This document shows, piece after piece, positions 1 to 8,527 of a stretch of 64,000 nucleotides of DNA. The DNA is from Salisaeta longa DSM 21114 (lineage in GTDB: Bacteria; Bacteroidota; Rhodothermia; Rhodothermales; Salinibacteraceae), in contig NZ_ATTH01000001.1 of the NCBI RefSeq assembly GCF_000419585.1, forward strand, positions 3,015,001-3,079,000, in the 5' to 3' direction. The notes below the pieces were generated by a model. The model saw only the letters and a list, made by a program, of their open reading frames with translations, ran no database searches and had not been told where the DNA came from. Within the stretch, counting starts at the first letter, position 1. The number at the start of each line of letters is the position of its first letter. Made by a program: the position numbers and the translations under genes.

Positions 1-823
1 GCGGGTCCATCGTCTTGTAGACGCGGTGGCCGAAGCCCATGATGCGCTCCTTATTGGCCAGGCGCTCTCTCACGTAGTCCGCCGGGTCGGCGCCTTGTTC
101 GTCGATGTCGAGCAGCATGCGCATGACCTCGCGGTTGGCACCGCCGTGCAGCGGGCCTTTCAGCGCGCCGATGGCGCCCGTGACGGCCGAGTACATGTCC
201 GAGAGCGTAGAGCCGATGACGCGGCTGGTGAACGTGGAGGCGTTCAGGCCGTGGTCGGCATGCAGCACGAGGCACACGTCGAAGGTGCGCTCGGCGGCCT
301 CGCCCGGGGCCTCGCCGTTCAGCATGTAGAGAAAGTTGTAGGCCGTCGAGTGGGTGTCGAGCGGTTCCACCGGTTCGTGGCCCGAGCGGATGCGCGAGAA
401 CGCCGCAATGATGGTCGGAATTTGGGCGAGCAGGCGGCTGGCCTTGCGGCGGTTGGCCTCGGGCGTGGCGGTGTCGGCCTCGTCGTCGTACAGGCCAAGG
501 GCCGATACGGCCGTGCGCACAACGGCCATGGGGTGGGCGGTGTCGGGCGTGGCGCGGAGGAGGTCGAGCACCGGGGCCGGCAGGGCGCGTTCGCTCTGCA
601 AGCGTTCGGTGAGCGTGTCGAGCTGCGCCTCGGTTGGCAATTCGCCGTTCCACAGCAGGTACACAACCTCCTCGAACGAGGCGTTTGCCGCCAAGTCGTT
701 GATGTTGTAGCCGCGATAGACCAGCTCGCCTTGCTGGCCGTCGATGGAGGAAAGTTCAGACTCGAGAGCAATGACCCCCTCAAGACCTCGGGCCTTAATG
801 GGCGTATCGGATTGGTCAGCCAT
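1..823 (-). CDS. gltA: Citrate synthase, N-terminal part (gene runs off the left edge)
   Basis: Condenses acetyl-CoA with oxaloacetate to citrate, the entry step of the TCA cycle. The reading frame starts MADQSDTPIKARGLEGV and shows typical citrate synthase landmarks: the early VYRGYNINDLA strand, LLWNGELP, the LHADHGLNASTF motif carrying a catalytic histidine, GALHGGANREV, and MGFGHRVYKTMDP, where the window ends. About 274 residues are present, so roughly the last 100 (including the catalytic Asp) lie outside. The start is the ATG at 821-823; no strong Shine-Dalgarno is visible. It is divergent from RNase G, with about 900 bp between them. Confidence 0.96.
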   Translation of the reverse strand, partial: MADQSDTPIKARGLEGVIALESELSSIDGQQGELVYRGYNINDLAANASFEEVVYLLWNGELPTEAQLDTLTERLQSERALPAPVLDLLRATPDTAHPMAVVRTAVSALGLYDDEADTATPEANRRKASRLLAQIPTIIAAFSRIRSGHEPVEPLDTHSTAYNFLYMLNGEAPGEAAERTFDVCLVLHADHGLNASTFTSRVIGSTLSDMYSAVTGAIGALKGPLHGGANREVMRMLLDIDEQGADPADYVRERLANKERIMGFGHRVYKTMDP

Positions 824-1348
824 GATGAGATGTCGCGGATGTCTGTTGGAAAATCAATGCGGTGTCGCGCCAGTGGCGCCGGCGGCCCTGCGGCTATAGC
901 ACCATGCGTGCTGCACGAAACCGTGCGAACCGGCCGTCTGCGCAAGCATCGCGTGGAGCGTACGGCGTGCGTGGGTGTGCGATCCTTCCAATGTACCGCG
1001 CCAGCCGCGAAGCGCCCGTGTGCGTGCCTGAAAGCCCTTTCAGCCACGTGCCGCCTAAAACAGCCTGTGCGTTATCGTGTGGGCTGCCGGTCTGTATCGG
1101 CAAATACATCCATGATATGCACAAGCGTAGCGGGATATGCAAGAATTTCTATTAAAGCGGTCTGCTGGGGGGTAAACGGCTGCGCCCCCACCCGCGGGCC
1201 GCGCGTGTCCATGCGCCTCCTGGGGCAGGCCGTGGGCGCCTGTCGATACCGCAAGCTGCCGGCAACGCCGGGCACAGGAGATTGGGATCATTTGGTGCAA
1301 TTCGGAGATACCTTACGTTGTAATGCCATACATGCGCTGTTGCGCTCC

Positions 1349-1372
1349 ATCCGCTTGCCCCTTCAAGCGGAT
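1349..1372 (+). other. Perfect 9-bp hairpin in the region upstream of RNase E/G
   Basis: ATCCGCTTG and CAAGCGGAT flank a CCCCTT loop. The hairpin is followed by TCCTCC rather than a T-run, so it is not a standard terminator. It lies about 350 bp before the rng start. Role unknown. Confidence 0.4.
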
Positions 1373-1531
1373 TCCTCCTGTGCACAGGGCGCCCGATTCG
1401 CTCGGGGGCCGCGTGCGCGCCGAGGGGGCGCCTCAGCGACCCGGGCCACCGACGGACCCCCGGCCCTTCATCCATTGAATCGTTTTTGTTCACAAAATAG
1501 AGCGAGCGTCCGGTTTCGGATCGTTCCCGCA

Positions 1532-1548
1532 GAGCTGCACGGCAGCTC
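1532..1548 (+). other. Compact 7-bp hairpin upstream of RNase E/G
   Basis: GAGCTGC-ACG-GCAGCTC forms a tight stem-loop about 180 bp before the rng start codon. It could be part of a structured 5' leader; no function is shown by the sequence. Confidence 0.35.
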
Positions 1549-1725
1549 GCATCATTCCGCTTCCTACTGTTTGTGTTTACCCATCGAGTTTCGTTGCGCG
1601 TAATGATGCCCGTACATCGCCCGAAAGCTCAACGCGTCATTCACCTTCCCATAAAAAACCACGGCGGATGATCGTTTACAGGGACCTGCACCATCGAACG
1701 GATTGCGCTGGCTCTTCAACCGCAT

Positions 1726-3603
1726 ATGTCAAAAGAAATTGTTGTCAACGTTGCCAATGAGCAAACCCGCATTGCGATCGTCGAGGACGACACGCTCGCC
1801 GAGCTGTACATCGAAAACGCGGATCACAAGCGCACCATTGGTAACATCTATCTGGGCCGCATCCGCAAGGTGATGCCCAGCATCCAAGCGGCGTTCGTCG
1901 ACATCGGTCAGGAGCAGGATGCGTTCCTGCACTTTTCAGATCTCTCGGAAAATGTGCCGTACCAGCTGCAGTTTTTGCAGCAGAATGAGCCACAGGTGCA
2001 GGTGGTTGATTTGCCCGAAGATGGGGACATGAAGAAGGGCGACCCGCCGTCGTCGAAGCTGCGCCACGGGCAGTCGTTGCTCGTGCAAGTAACCAAAGAG
2101 CCCATCGCCAACAAGGGCAGCCGCATCACCACCGACCTGTCGCTCGCGGGCCGCTTTTTGGTGCTGGTGCCGCTGCAAAACTATGTAGCCATCTCGCGCA
2201 AAATTGACGACAACAAAGAGCGCCGCCGCCTGAAGGCCCTGGCCGGCAGCCTGGTGCCCGAAGGGTTTGGCGTGATTGTGCGCACGGTGGCCGAGGGCCG
2301 CGATGCAAAGTCGCTCGACAAAGACCTGAAGCTGCTGCGCGAGCGCTGGCGCCGCGTAGAAAAGCGCCTTGCCGGCGACCCGCAGCCGCCGCTGCTGGTG
2401 CACGAAGATGTCGACATGGCGTCGTCCATCATCCGCGATCAGTTCTCGGAAGAGTACGACCGGATCCTCGTCGACCACAAGGCCCTCTTCCACAGCATCC
2501 GCAGCTACGTGCGGGCCGTGGCGCCGTCGATGGTCGACCGGGTGGAGCTGCACGACAGCAACGCCCCGGTTTTCGAAGCAGCGGGCATCCAGCGAGGGGC
2601 CGACCGCGCCTTTCGCGACCGCGTGGAGCTGCCCTCGGGCGGCTACCTCTTCATCGAGCGGACGGAGGCGATGCACGTGATCGACGTGAACTCGGGCCGG
2701 TCCGGGCGCGGGCTGTCGCAGGCCGAAAACTCGCTGAAGGTGAACCTGGAAGCAGCCCGCGTGGTGGCGCACCAAATCCGGCTGCGCGACCTGGGCGGCA
2801 TCATTGTCGTCGACTTCATCGACATGTACGACGAGAAGGACCGCAAGAAAATCTACGATGAGCTGAAGACGTGCTTCAAGGAAGACCGGGCCATCACGAA
2901 GCTCCTGCCCATGAGCGACTTTGGCTTGGTGGAAATTACGCGGCAGCGCCTGCGGCCAAGCATCACCACCACGTTCTCTTCGGCATCGGGCGGCGGTGCG
3001 TCGGCGAGTGATGAGGAGGGCGGCGACCAAGCGGCCCTTGAGCGCCACCGCCGCGCGGCCGACCGGTTTGAGCAGAAGGCCAAAAAGCTGGAGGCGAAGG
3101 TCGCGGATTTGCAGAAGGCCCTTGAGGAAGCCCGCGACGAGGCCCGCGAGCCGAAGCGCGAGGCGCAGCGCCTCCGCTTTCAGGTGGAGCAGCTCCGTAA
3201 GGAGGCCGAAGCAGCCCGCGCCGACGCCGAAAAGGCCCGGCAGTCCGGCGATGCGCCCGAGGCCGTTCCCTCAAGCGACGGCGCCCCGCCCGAAGCCCGC
3301 GACTCGACGCCGGCCATGACGCAGGCCCCTGCCAACGTGCAGCCGTTTGCCCCCGATGCCCTGGTCGATCGCATCAGCGCGTGGGTGGCCGACCACAAAG
3401 ACGCCCACCGCACCATCACCGTGCGGGTGCATCCGTTTACCGCGGCCTACCTCACCAAGCCGGTGCCCAGCTGGCCCACGCAGTGGTTCATGGATCACAT
3501 GGTGCGGGTGCATCTCGTGGCCGATGCCGACGTGGCCCCCAACGCCTTTCGCGTTGAGCAGACGGATGGCGGCGAGGTGCTCACCGAAGATGCCCTCACC
3601 TGA
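1726..3603 (+). CDS. rng: Ribonuclease E/G family endoribonuclease with coiled-coil insert
   Basis: Single-strand-specific endoribonuclease for rRNA and tRNA maturation and mRNA decay. Of 625 residues, 1-400 are a standard RNase E/G catalytic core: S1 domain at about 35-145, and the Mg-binding aspartates D320 in HVIDVNSGR and D363 in VVDFIDM. After ITRQRLRPS (404-412) the usual zinc-link CPxC is absent; instead there is a low-complexity linker and a charged coiled coil at about 435-508, then a conserved C-terminal domain (about 545-625, HPFTAAYL). The family's zinc-link joins protomers, so the coiled coil may replace it. Start ATG at 1726. Confidence 0.93.
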   Translation: MSKEIVVNVANEQTRIAIVEDDTLAELYIENADHKRTIGNIYLGRIRKVMPSIQAAFVDIGQEQDAFLHFSDLSENVPYQLQFLQQNEPQVQVVDLPEDGDMKKGDPPSSKLRHGQSLLVQVTKEPIANKGSRITTDLSLAGRFLVLVPLQNYVAISRKIDDNKERRRLKALAGSLVPEGFGVIVRTVAEGRDAKSLDKDLKLLRERWRRVEKRLAGDPQPPLLVHEDVDMASSIIRDQFSEEYDRILVDHKALFHSIRSYVRAVAPSMVDRVELHDSNAPVFEAAGIQRGADRAFRDRVELPSGGYLFIERTEAMHVIDVNSGRSGRGLSQAENSLKVNLEAARVVAHQIRLRDLGGIIVVDFIDMYDEKDRKKIYDELKTCFKEDRAITKLLPMSDFGLVEITRQRLRPSITTTFSSASGGGASASDEEGGDQAALERHRRAADRFEQKAKKLEAKVADLQKALEEARDEAREPKREAQRLRFQVEQLRKEAEAARADAEKARQSGDAPEAVPSSDGAPPEARDSTPAMTQAPANVQPFAPDALVDRISAWVADHKDAHRTITVRVHPFTAAYLTKPVPSWPTQWFMDHMVRVHLVADADVAPNAFRVEQTDGGEVLTEDALT

Positions 3604-3673
3604 GATCCGCTCTTAAAACGCTCCGCGTGTTGGCCGCGTGCCCTACCGGGGCAGCCTGCAGCACCCATCGCAT

Positions 3674-3719
3674 ACGCCCCACCCCGCGCAGTCCATGCGT
3701 CGGTTGGGGCGTTTGTGTT
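3674..3719 (+). terminator. Possible terminator after RNase E/G
   Basis: ACGCCCCA (3674-3681) pairs perfectly with TGGGGCGT (3705-3712) across a 23-nt loop, followed by a modest TTTGTGTT tract. It sits 70 bp after the rng stop and before glgC. The long loop and broken T-run lower confidence. Confidence 0.4.
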
Positions 3720-3844
3720 GGGGCGTGGTGCTTGGAGCGGCATACCGGGGGCGGCAGAAAAAAGGTTGCATCAGCGCGGGGCAATCGCTTTCTTGTAGCC
3801 ACGGTCCGTGCGCTCCTCCTCCATCGAAGCCCGCTCTCCCGCTT

Positions 3845-5116
3845 ATGAACTCTGATATCCTCACCATCATTTTGGGCGGCGGCGCCGGGACGCGCCTGTT
3901 CCCGCTCACCAAGCTGCGCGCCAAGCCCGCCGTGCCACTCGCGGGCCGCTACCGCCTGATCGACGTGCCGGTGTCCAACAGCATCAACTCGGACATCACG
4001 CGCATCTTTGTGCTTACGCAGTTCAACTCGGCAAGCCTCAACCGCCACCTCATGCAAACCTACCGGTTCGACCGGTTCAACAACGGGTTTGTCACGGTGC
4101 TGGCCGCCGAGCAGACACCCTCGTCCAACGACTGGTTTCAGGGAACCGCCGATGCGGTGCGCCGCAGCTTTTCGCACATCGAGGGCTATCGCCACGAGAA
4201 GGTGCTGATCTTGTCCGGCGATCAGCTCTACTCGATGGATTACCAGAAGATGCTGGACCACCACGAGGCGTGCGGCGCCGACGTGACCATTGCCACCATC
4301 CCGGTGACGGCCGACAAGGCTTCGGCGTTTGGCATCTTGAAGACCGATGCCGACCACGTCATCACCGAGTTTCATGAGAAGCCGCCGCAGGATCAGCTCG
4401 ACGGCAAAGAGAGTCCGGTAACCGAAGCGCTCGAAGCCGAGGGCCGCGTGTATCTGGCGTCGATGGGCATCTACATCTTTGATCGGACGGTGCTGCGCGA
4501 CCTGCTCGACGCCGATCCCGATGCGCACGACTTCGGGAAGCAGATCATCCCGAAGGCCATCGACGAGTTGAAGGTGGTTAGCTATCCGTTTACGGATTAC
4601 TGGAGCGACATCGGGACGATCGACTCGTTCTACCGCGCCAACCTGATGCTTACAGAGCCGGAGCCGCCGTTTAGCCTCTACAATACCGAGCGGCCGCTGT
4701 ACACCAACGCGCGCATCCTGCCGCCGGCGAAGGTGCAAAGCTCGTACGTGCAGGAGTCGCTCATTGCGGAGGGGAGCCTGGTGGTGAATGCGCAGATCTC
4801 GCACTCGGTGGTGGGTATCCGGTCGTACATTGGCCCCAGCACCACCCTCAAGAACACCGTGATGATGGGGGCCGATCACTTCCGGTGGGACACGCGCGAG
4901 CGCCGCGGTTACATGGAGGGCCCCGATCAGCCGGGCATTGGCGCCGAGTCGTACGTAGAGGGCGCCATCATCGACAAGAACGTGTCCATCGGCAAGCGGT
5001 GCATCATCAAAAACCGCGACAACATTCAGGAGGCCGAGGAAGACACGCACTACATCCGCGATGGTATCGTGGTCATTCCCAAAAACACCGTCATCCCCGA
5101 CGACACGATCATTTAA
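3845..5116 (+). CDS. glgC: Glucose-1-phosphate adenylyltransferase
   Basis: Makes ADP-glucose from ATP and glucose-1-phosphate, the committed step of bacterial glycogen synthesis. The 423-residue length is normal for the family. The N-terminus has the nucleotide-binding loop LGGGAGTRLFPLT followed by RAKPAVPLAGRYRLIDVPVSN; further on come WFQGTADAVR, SGDQLY and the sugar-binding region, then a C-terminal left-handed beta-helix. I chose the ATG at 3845 because it starts at the conserved N-terminus (MNSDILTIILGGGAG); the upstream extension of the frame is not conserved-looking. The next gene is a glycogen synthase 62 bp downstream, so the two probably form one unit. Confidence 0.96.
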   Translation: MNSDILTIILGGGAGTRLFPLTKLRAKPAVPLAGRYRLIDVPVSNSINSDITRIFVLTQFNSASLNRHLMQTYRFDRFNNGFVTVLAAEQTPSSNDWFQGTADAVRRSFSHIEGYRHEKVLILSGDQLYSMDYQKMLDHHEACGADVTIATIPVTADKASAFGILKTDADHVITEFHEKPPQDQLDGKESPVTEALEAEGRVYLASMGIYIFDRTVLRDLLDADPDAHDFGKQIIPKAIDELKVVSYPFTDYWSDIGTIDSFYRANLMLTEPEPPFSLYNTERPLYTNARILPPAKVQSSYVQESLIAEGSLVVNAQISHSVVGIRSYIGPSTTLKNTVMMGADHFRWDTRERRGYMEGPDQPGIGAESYVEGAIIDKNVSIGKRCIIKNRDNIQEAEEDTHYIRDGIVVIPKNTVIPDDTII

Positions 5117-5178
5117 GCGCTCGTTGGCTCCCCCCGTGCGGACTGTTCTGTTGGCCCTCACCCAATTTCCCCTAAGCG

Positions 5179-6402
5179 ATGAAAATTGTTCTGTTAACCA
5201 ACGAGTACCCGCCCAACGTGTACGGCGGCGCAGGGGTGCACGTGGAGTATTTGACGCGCGAGATGGCTGCGCTCGATGACGGTGCCCACGACATTACCGT
5301 GTTGTGTTTTGGCGATCAGGAGGTCGACGCGGGCAATGTGCACGTGCGGGGGGTACAGCCGCCGGCGCCGCTGCCGCATCAGGAAGCGCGCCACAAGAAA
5401 TTTTTCGATACGATGGGCCGCGATGTGGTTATGGCGGGATCGATTGCCGCGGCCGATATTGTGCACGGGCACACGTGGTACGCGCATTTGGCCGGGTGCC
5501 TGGCGAAGCAGCTGACCGGTGGCAAGCTGGTGCTCACCACGCATTCGCTAGAGCCGCATCGTCCGTGGAAAGAAGAGCAACTGGGCACGGCATACCACGG
5601 CAGCCGCTGGGTGGAGCGCACGGCTTATGAGAACGCCGACGGCGTGATTGCCGTGTCGAGCGCGATGAAAGACGACGTGCAAGCCTTGTACGACGTCTCG
5701 GCGGCCACCGTGCAAACGATTTACAACGGCATCGACATTGCGCAGTACCGGCCCACCACAAACGAGGCGGTGCTGCGCGCGCATGGGGTAGACCCTGCGC
5801 AGCCGTACGTGCTGTTTGTGGGGCGCATCACGCGGCAGAAAGGCATCCTGCACCTGGTGGAGGCGATCCATCACATGAACGACGACGTGCAGGTGGTGCT
5901 GTGCGCGGGCGCGCCCGATACCGAAGCCATTGGCGCGGAGATGACCGCGCGCGTTGAGCGGGCACGGACCGAGACGCCCAACCGCATTGTGTGGATCGAC
6001 GAGATGCTGTCCAAGGACGACGTGATTGCGCTGTACAGCCACGCGGCCGTGTTTGTGTGCCCGTCGGTCTACGAGCCGTTTGGCATCATCAACCTGGAGG
6101 CGATGGCGTGCGAGACGCCGGTGGTGGCGTCGGCGGTGGGCGGCATCCCCGAGGTGGTGGTAGACGGCACGACCGGCGTGCTGGTGCCGTGCGAATCCTC
6201 GACCCCCGAGACGTTTGCGCCCGACGATCCGGCGGCGTTTGCGCAGGACCTGGCGGCGGCCGTCAACGGACTCATGGCCGATCCGGAGCAGCGCGCTGCG
6301 ATGGCCCGCGCGGCCCGCGCACGGGTGGAGGCCACCTTCAGCTGGCGCGCCATTGCCCGGCAGACGGTTGACTTTTACGAGCAACTGCTACAGACCGCGT
6401 AA
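5179..6402 (+). CDS. glgA: Glycogen synthase / maltose-1-phosphate synthase, actinobacterial (GT4) type
   Basis: GT-B fold glycosyltransferase of 407 residues using ADP-glucose. The N-terminus NEYPPNVYGGAGVHVEYLTREM, the central VLFVGRITRQKGILHLVEAI and the E-x7-E region YEPFGIINLEAMACETPVV match the short, actinobacterial-type enzymes (TIGR02149 group) rather than the longer GT5 E. coli GlgA. Mycobacterial members of this group (GlgM) make maltose-1-phosphate, so the product could be that instead of an alpha-glucan. It lies directly behind glgC, its ADP-glucose supplier. The exact substrate cannot be decided from sequence. Confidence 0.9.
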   Translation: MKIVLLTNEYPPNVYGGAGVHVEYLTREMAALDDGAHDITVLCFGDQEVDAGNVHVRGVQPPAPLPHQEARHKKFFDTMGRDVVMAGSIAAADIVHGHTWYAHLAGCLAKQLTGGKLVLTTHSLEPHRPWKEEQLGTAYHGSRWVERTAYENADGVIAVSSAMKDDVQALYDVSAATVQTIYNGIDIAQYRPTTNEAVLRAHGVDPAQPYVLFVGRITRQKGILHLVEAIHHMNDDVQVVLCAGAPDTEAIGAEMTARVERARTETPNRIVWIDEMLSKDDVIALYSHAAVFVCPSVYEPFGIINLEAMACETPVVASAVGGIPEVVVDGTTGVLVPCESSTPETFAPDDPAAFAQDLAAAVNGLMADPEQRAAMARAARARVEATFSWRAIARQTVDFYEQLLQTA

Positions 6403-6410
6403 GGCGTTGC

Positions 6411-6716
6411 CTATTCCCGGCGTATGTCTAAAATCCGCACAATGGGCCCTACCATGTAAATATCAGCGGCGTTTTCCAATTGGTCGGCGCGGCCACTAAC
6501 GCGGAGCCCTTCTTCTTGAAACGCGGATGGCAAGTTGGTTGGACGGTAGGTTGTACCGTCATCCGATTCTAAAACCCATACGCCGCCCTCTACTTGTACG
6601 AACTGAACGGTGGCTTCAAACGAAAAGGGGCCGGTCGATGCCTTCTCGCCAGTAGCATCGCAGCCGGCGAGCAGAAGCATGAGCACTAAGGGAAGGTAAC
6701 ACAGACGTCGACGCAT
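6411..6716 (-). CDS. Small lipoprotein of unknown function
   Basis: About 101 residues. The N-terminus MRRRLCYLPLVLMLLLAGC is a lipoprotein signal with lipobox LLAGC; the mature part (about 80 residues) resembles a small beta-barrel/OB-like domain (ATVQFVQVEGGVWVLESDDG) but I do not recognise a family. The ATG at 6714-6716 is preferred over one 30 nt upstream because GAGG lies 7 nt before it. Its 3' end meets glgA convergently. Confidence 0.75.
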   Translation of the reverse strand: MRRRLCYLPLVLMLLLAGCDATGEKASTGPFSFEATVQFVQVEGGVWVLESDDGTTYRPTNLPSAFQEEGLRVSGRADQLENAADIYMVGPIVRILDIRRE

Positions 6717-6876
6717 GATAAACCTCGTCTTTGTCTTAATATGCAACGTACAGGGTTCTCGATAAGAAGCCTAAATGATGCGATTATGAAGAGCAAATTC
6801 AATTTGGGAGTTCCGGTTCCACATCTAAAGCGCATGGCAGGTCGTGGCAAACAGTGCAACCGCTTTGGCCCAGAGC

Positions 6877-6902
6877 AAAAAAGAGGGCTGGTGCAAGCCC
6901 TC
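6877..6902 (-). terminator. Intrinsic terminator for the CRISPR transcript (minus strand)
   Basis: Read on the minus strand: GAGGGCT, loop TGCACC, AGCCCTC, then six Ts. A perfect 7-bp GC-rich stem with an immediate T-run is a textbook rho-independent terminator. The only minus-strand transcription unit just upstream is the CRISPR array (and anything reading through from 8711-10708). Confidence 0.75.
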
Positions 6903-7034
6903 ACCCTTCAGGTCGGGGGCTACCCATACCCCGATACCGGAATATTAGACGCGGCACCAAACGCTTGAAACCGGACGTGGAAGAGTTTGGGCCTGAAGGA
7001 TTGCAAAAACTTTTTAGAGGACGAGCGGTCTCCG

Positions 7035-7256
7035 ATGAACGGGAGTCTAATACCGACCCACTTGGGTAGCACGACGAGGCGGTTGCGGCGGCTGACCGAT
7101 CGGCTGGAGCGTACCAGCCCGCTGATGCGGGACCTGGCCGAGGTGATGCTTGAGGGCGTAGGGGACAACCTGAGACGCGAGGCGGAGGCCGGCGTGAGTA
7201 ACAACAAGCCCTACGCGGCGCTCATGCACGGTCTATTGGGGCCATCGTCTCTTTAG
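7035..7256 (+). pseudogene. Possible remnant of a phage virion morphogenesis (tail-completion) gene
   Basis: A 73-residue frame reads MNGSLIPTHLG then RRLTDRLERTSPLMRDLAEVML, which recalls the N-terminal part of phage virion morphogenesis proteins (Mu gpG / P2 gpS group, PF05069). Its last ten codons run through the degenerate CRISPR repeat at 7230-7246, so the natural C-terminus is missing. It is short, has no phage neighbours, and the match rests on my memory of the family pattern. It could be a chance ORF. Confidence 0.3.
7230..7246 (-). repeat. Degenerate trailer-end CRISPR repeat
   Basis: Plus-strand GGTCTATTGGGGCCATC matches both ends of the 28-nt repeat but lacks 11 nt from the hairpin centre and has one extra mismatch. 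It ends exactly 33 nt before the first perfect repeat, the same spacer length as all others, so it is a decayed repeat and not a chance match. Confidence 0.8.
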
Positions 7257-7279
7257 TGACGGACTTCGCCTGCGCTTTC

Positions 7280-8527
7280 GGTCTATCCCCGCGTGTGCGG
7301 GGTCATCTTTTTTTTCTCTAAACCGCCAAAACCCATGGACGGTCTATCCCCGCGTGTGCGGGGTCATCGTCGAAGAGGTACGCGCGTGCTGCCGGCGCTG
7401 CGGTCTATCCCCGCGTGTGCGGGGTCATCTTTTTTTTCTCTAAACCGCCAAAACCCATGGACGGTCTATCCCCGCGTGTGCGGGGTCATCGCGACGGCTG
7501 AGCGCGTGGTGGCGTACATCTACGGTCTATCCCCGCGTGTGCGGGGTCATCGTGTGCCGGTTGCGGCGCTTGTTCGTGTACTCGGGTCTATCCCCGCGTG
7601 TGCGGGGTCATCATTTTCTTCGGCCCACAGGTCAACTTCGCCATCGGTCTATCCCCGCGTGTGCGGGGTCATCGCCTGCATGTCTCGAAGCTCAAACAAA
7701 ATCATGGGTCTATCCCCGCGTGTGCGGGGTCATCATCACGGAGGTGCTGGGCGACGAGGTGAGCCGCGGTCTATCCCCGCGTGTGCGGGGTCATCACACA
7801 AAAAGACTTCGCTTCTTCGTCGATGCACGGTCTATCCCCGCGTGTGCGGGGTCATCCCGCTTACGTCCTCGGGTCGCTGCACGATCTTCGGTCTATCCCC
7901 GCGTGTGCGGGGTCATCGGGTCTATCGTTACGGATTCGTCCGGCGTGCGAGGTCTATCCCCGCGTGTGCGGGGTCATCGCACCACCCAATTACACACAAA
8001 CGCCGAACGTCGGTCTATCCCCGCGTGTGCGGGGTCATCAGGCGGCGCTTCTTCTTGGGCTCACTGGCCCAGGGTCTATCCCCGCGTGTGCGGGGTCATC
8101 GTGTCCAAGCGGGGGCGAGGGTGGTGACTGAGCGGTCTATCCCCGCGTGTGCGGGGTCATCGCAGCCGCGCGAAAAGGTCGGCGCCAGCTTCGAGGTCTA
8201 TCCCCGCGTGTGCGGGGTCATCGCACGCCGACAAGGGAAAACTCCGTCATGTCGCGGTCTATCCCCGCGTGTGCGGGGTCATCGTTTTTGCGAACCTGTC
8301 CACGACGGTGGACGGCGGTCTATCCCCGCGTGTGCGGGGTCATCCCAACGTCAAGCCTGCGGCGGTTTCGGCGGCAGGGTCTATCCCCGCGTGTGCGGGG
8401 TCATCCTGCCATGACTGTCCCTCTACTTGTTCGTTACCGGTCTATCCCCGCGTGTGCGGGGTCATCACGGAGCGCCGCAGGCCGATCCGTCGCCCGGAAG
8501 GTCTATCCCCGCGTGTGCGGGGTCATC
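7280..8527 (-). CRISPR. Type I-E-like CRISPR array, 21 perfect repeats and 20 spacers
   Basis: Twenty-one copies of a 28-nt repeat (plus strand: starts GGTCTATCCCC, ends GCGGGGTCATC, with a CCCCGC/GCGGGG stem) start at 7280, 7341, 7402 and then every 61 nt to 8500. All 20 spacers are 33 nt. The reverse complement (GATGACCCCGC...GCGGGGATAGACC) matches the E. coli type I-E repeat family and sets transcription on the minus strand, leader at the right. The spacer base next to the repeat is mostly C on the plus strand (G in the transcript), as expected for a PAM-derived 29th base. The first and third spacers from the trailer (7308-7340 and 7430-7462) are identical. No cas gene is in the window. 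Confidence 0.98.

Larger units (their letters stand above)
824..1725. other. 900-bp non-coding region between divergent citrate synthase and RNase E/G genes
   Basis: No ORF here looks coding; the long plus-strand frame is the antisense of citrate synthase running on. Two perfect hairpins are visible: ATCCGCTTG/CAAGCGGAT at 1349-1372 (9-bp stem, 6-nt loop) and GAGCTGC/GCAGCTC at 1532-1548 (7-bp stem, 3-nt loop). The stretch should hold promoters for both flanking genes and possibly a structured rng leader. I see no tRNA, tmRNA or RNase P RNA signature. Confidence 0.5.

Noticed and set aside
26-1603. 525-residue plus-strand ORF
   Set aside because: It is the antisense of citrate synthase continuing into non-coding DNA; the minus strand has unmistakable citrate synthase motifs.
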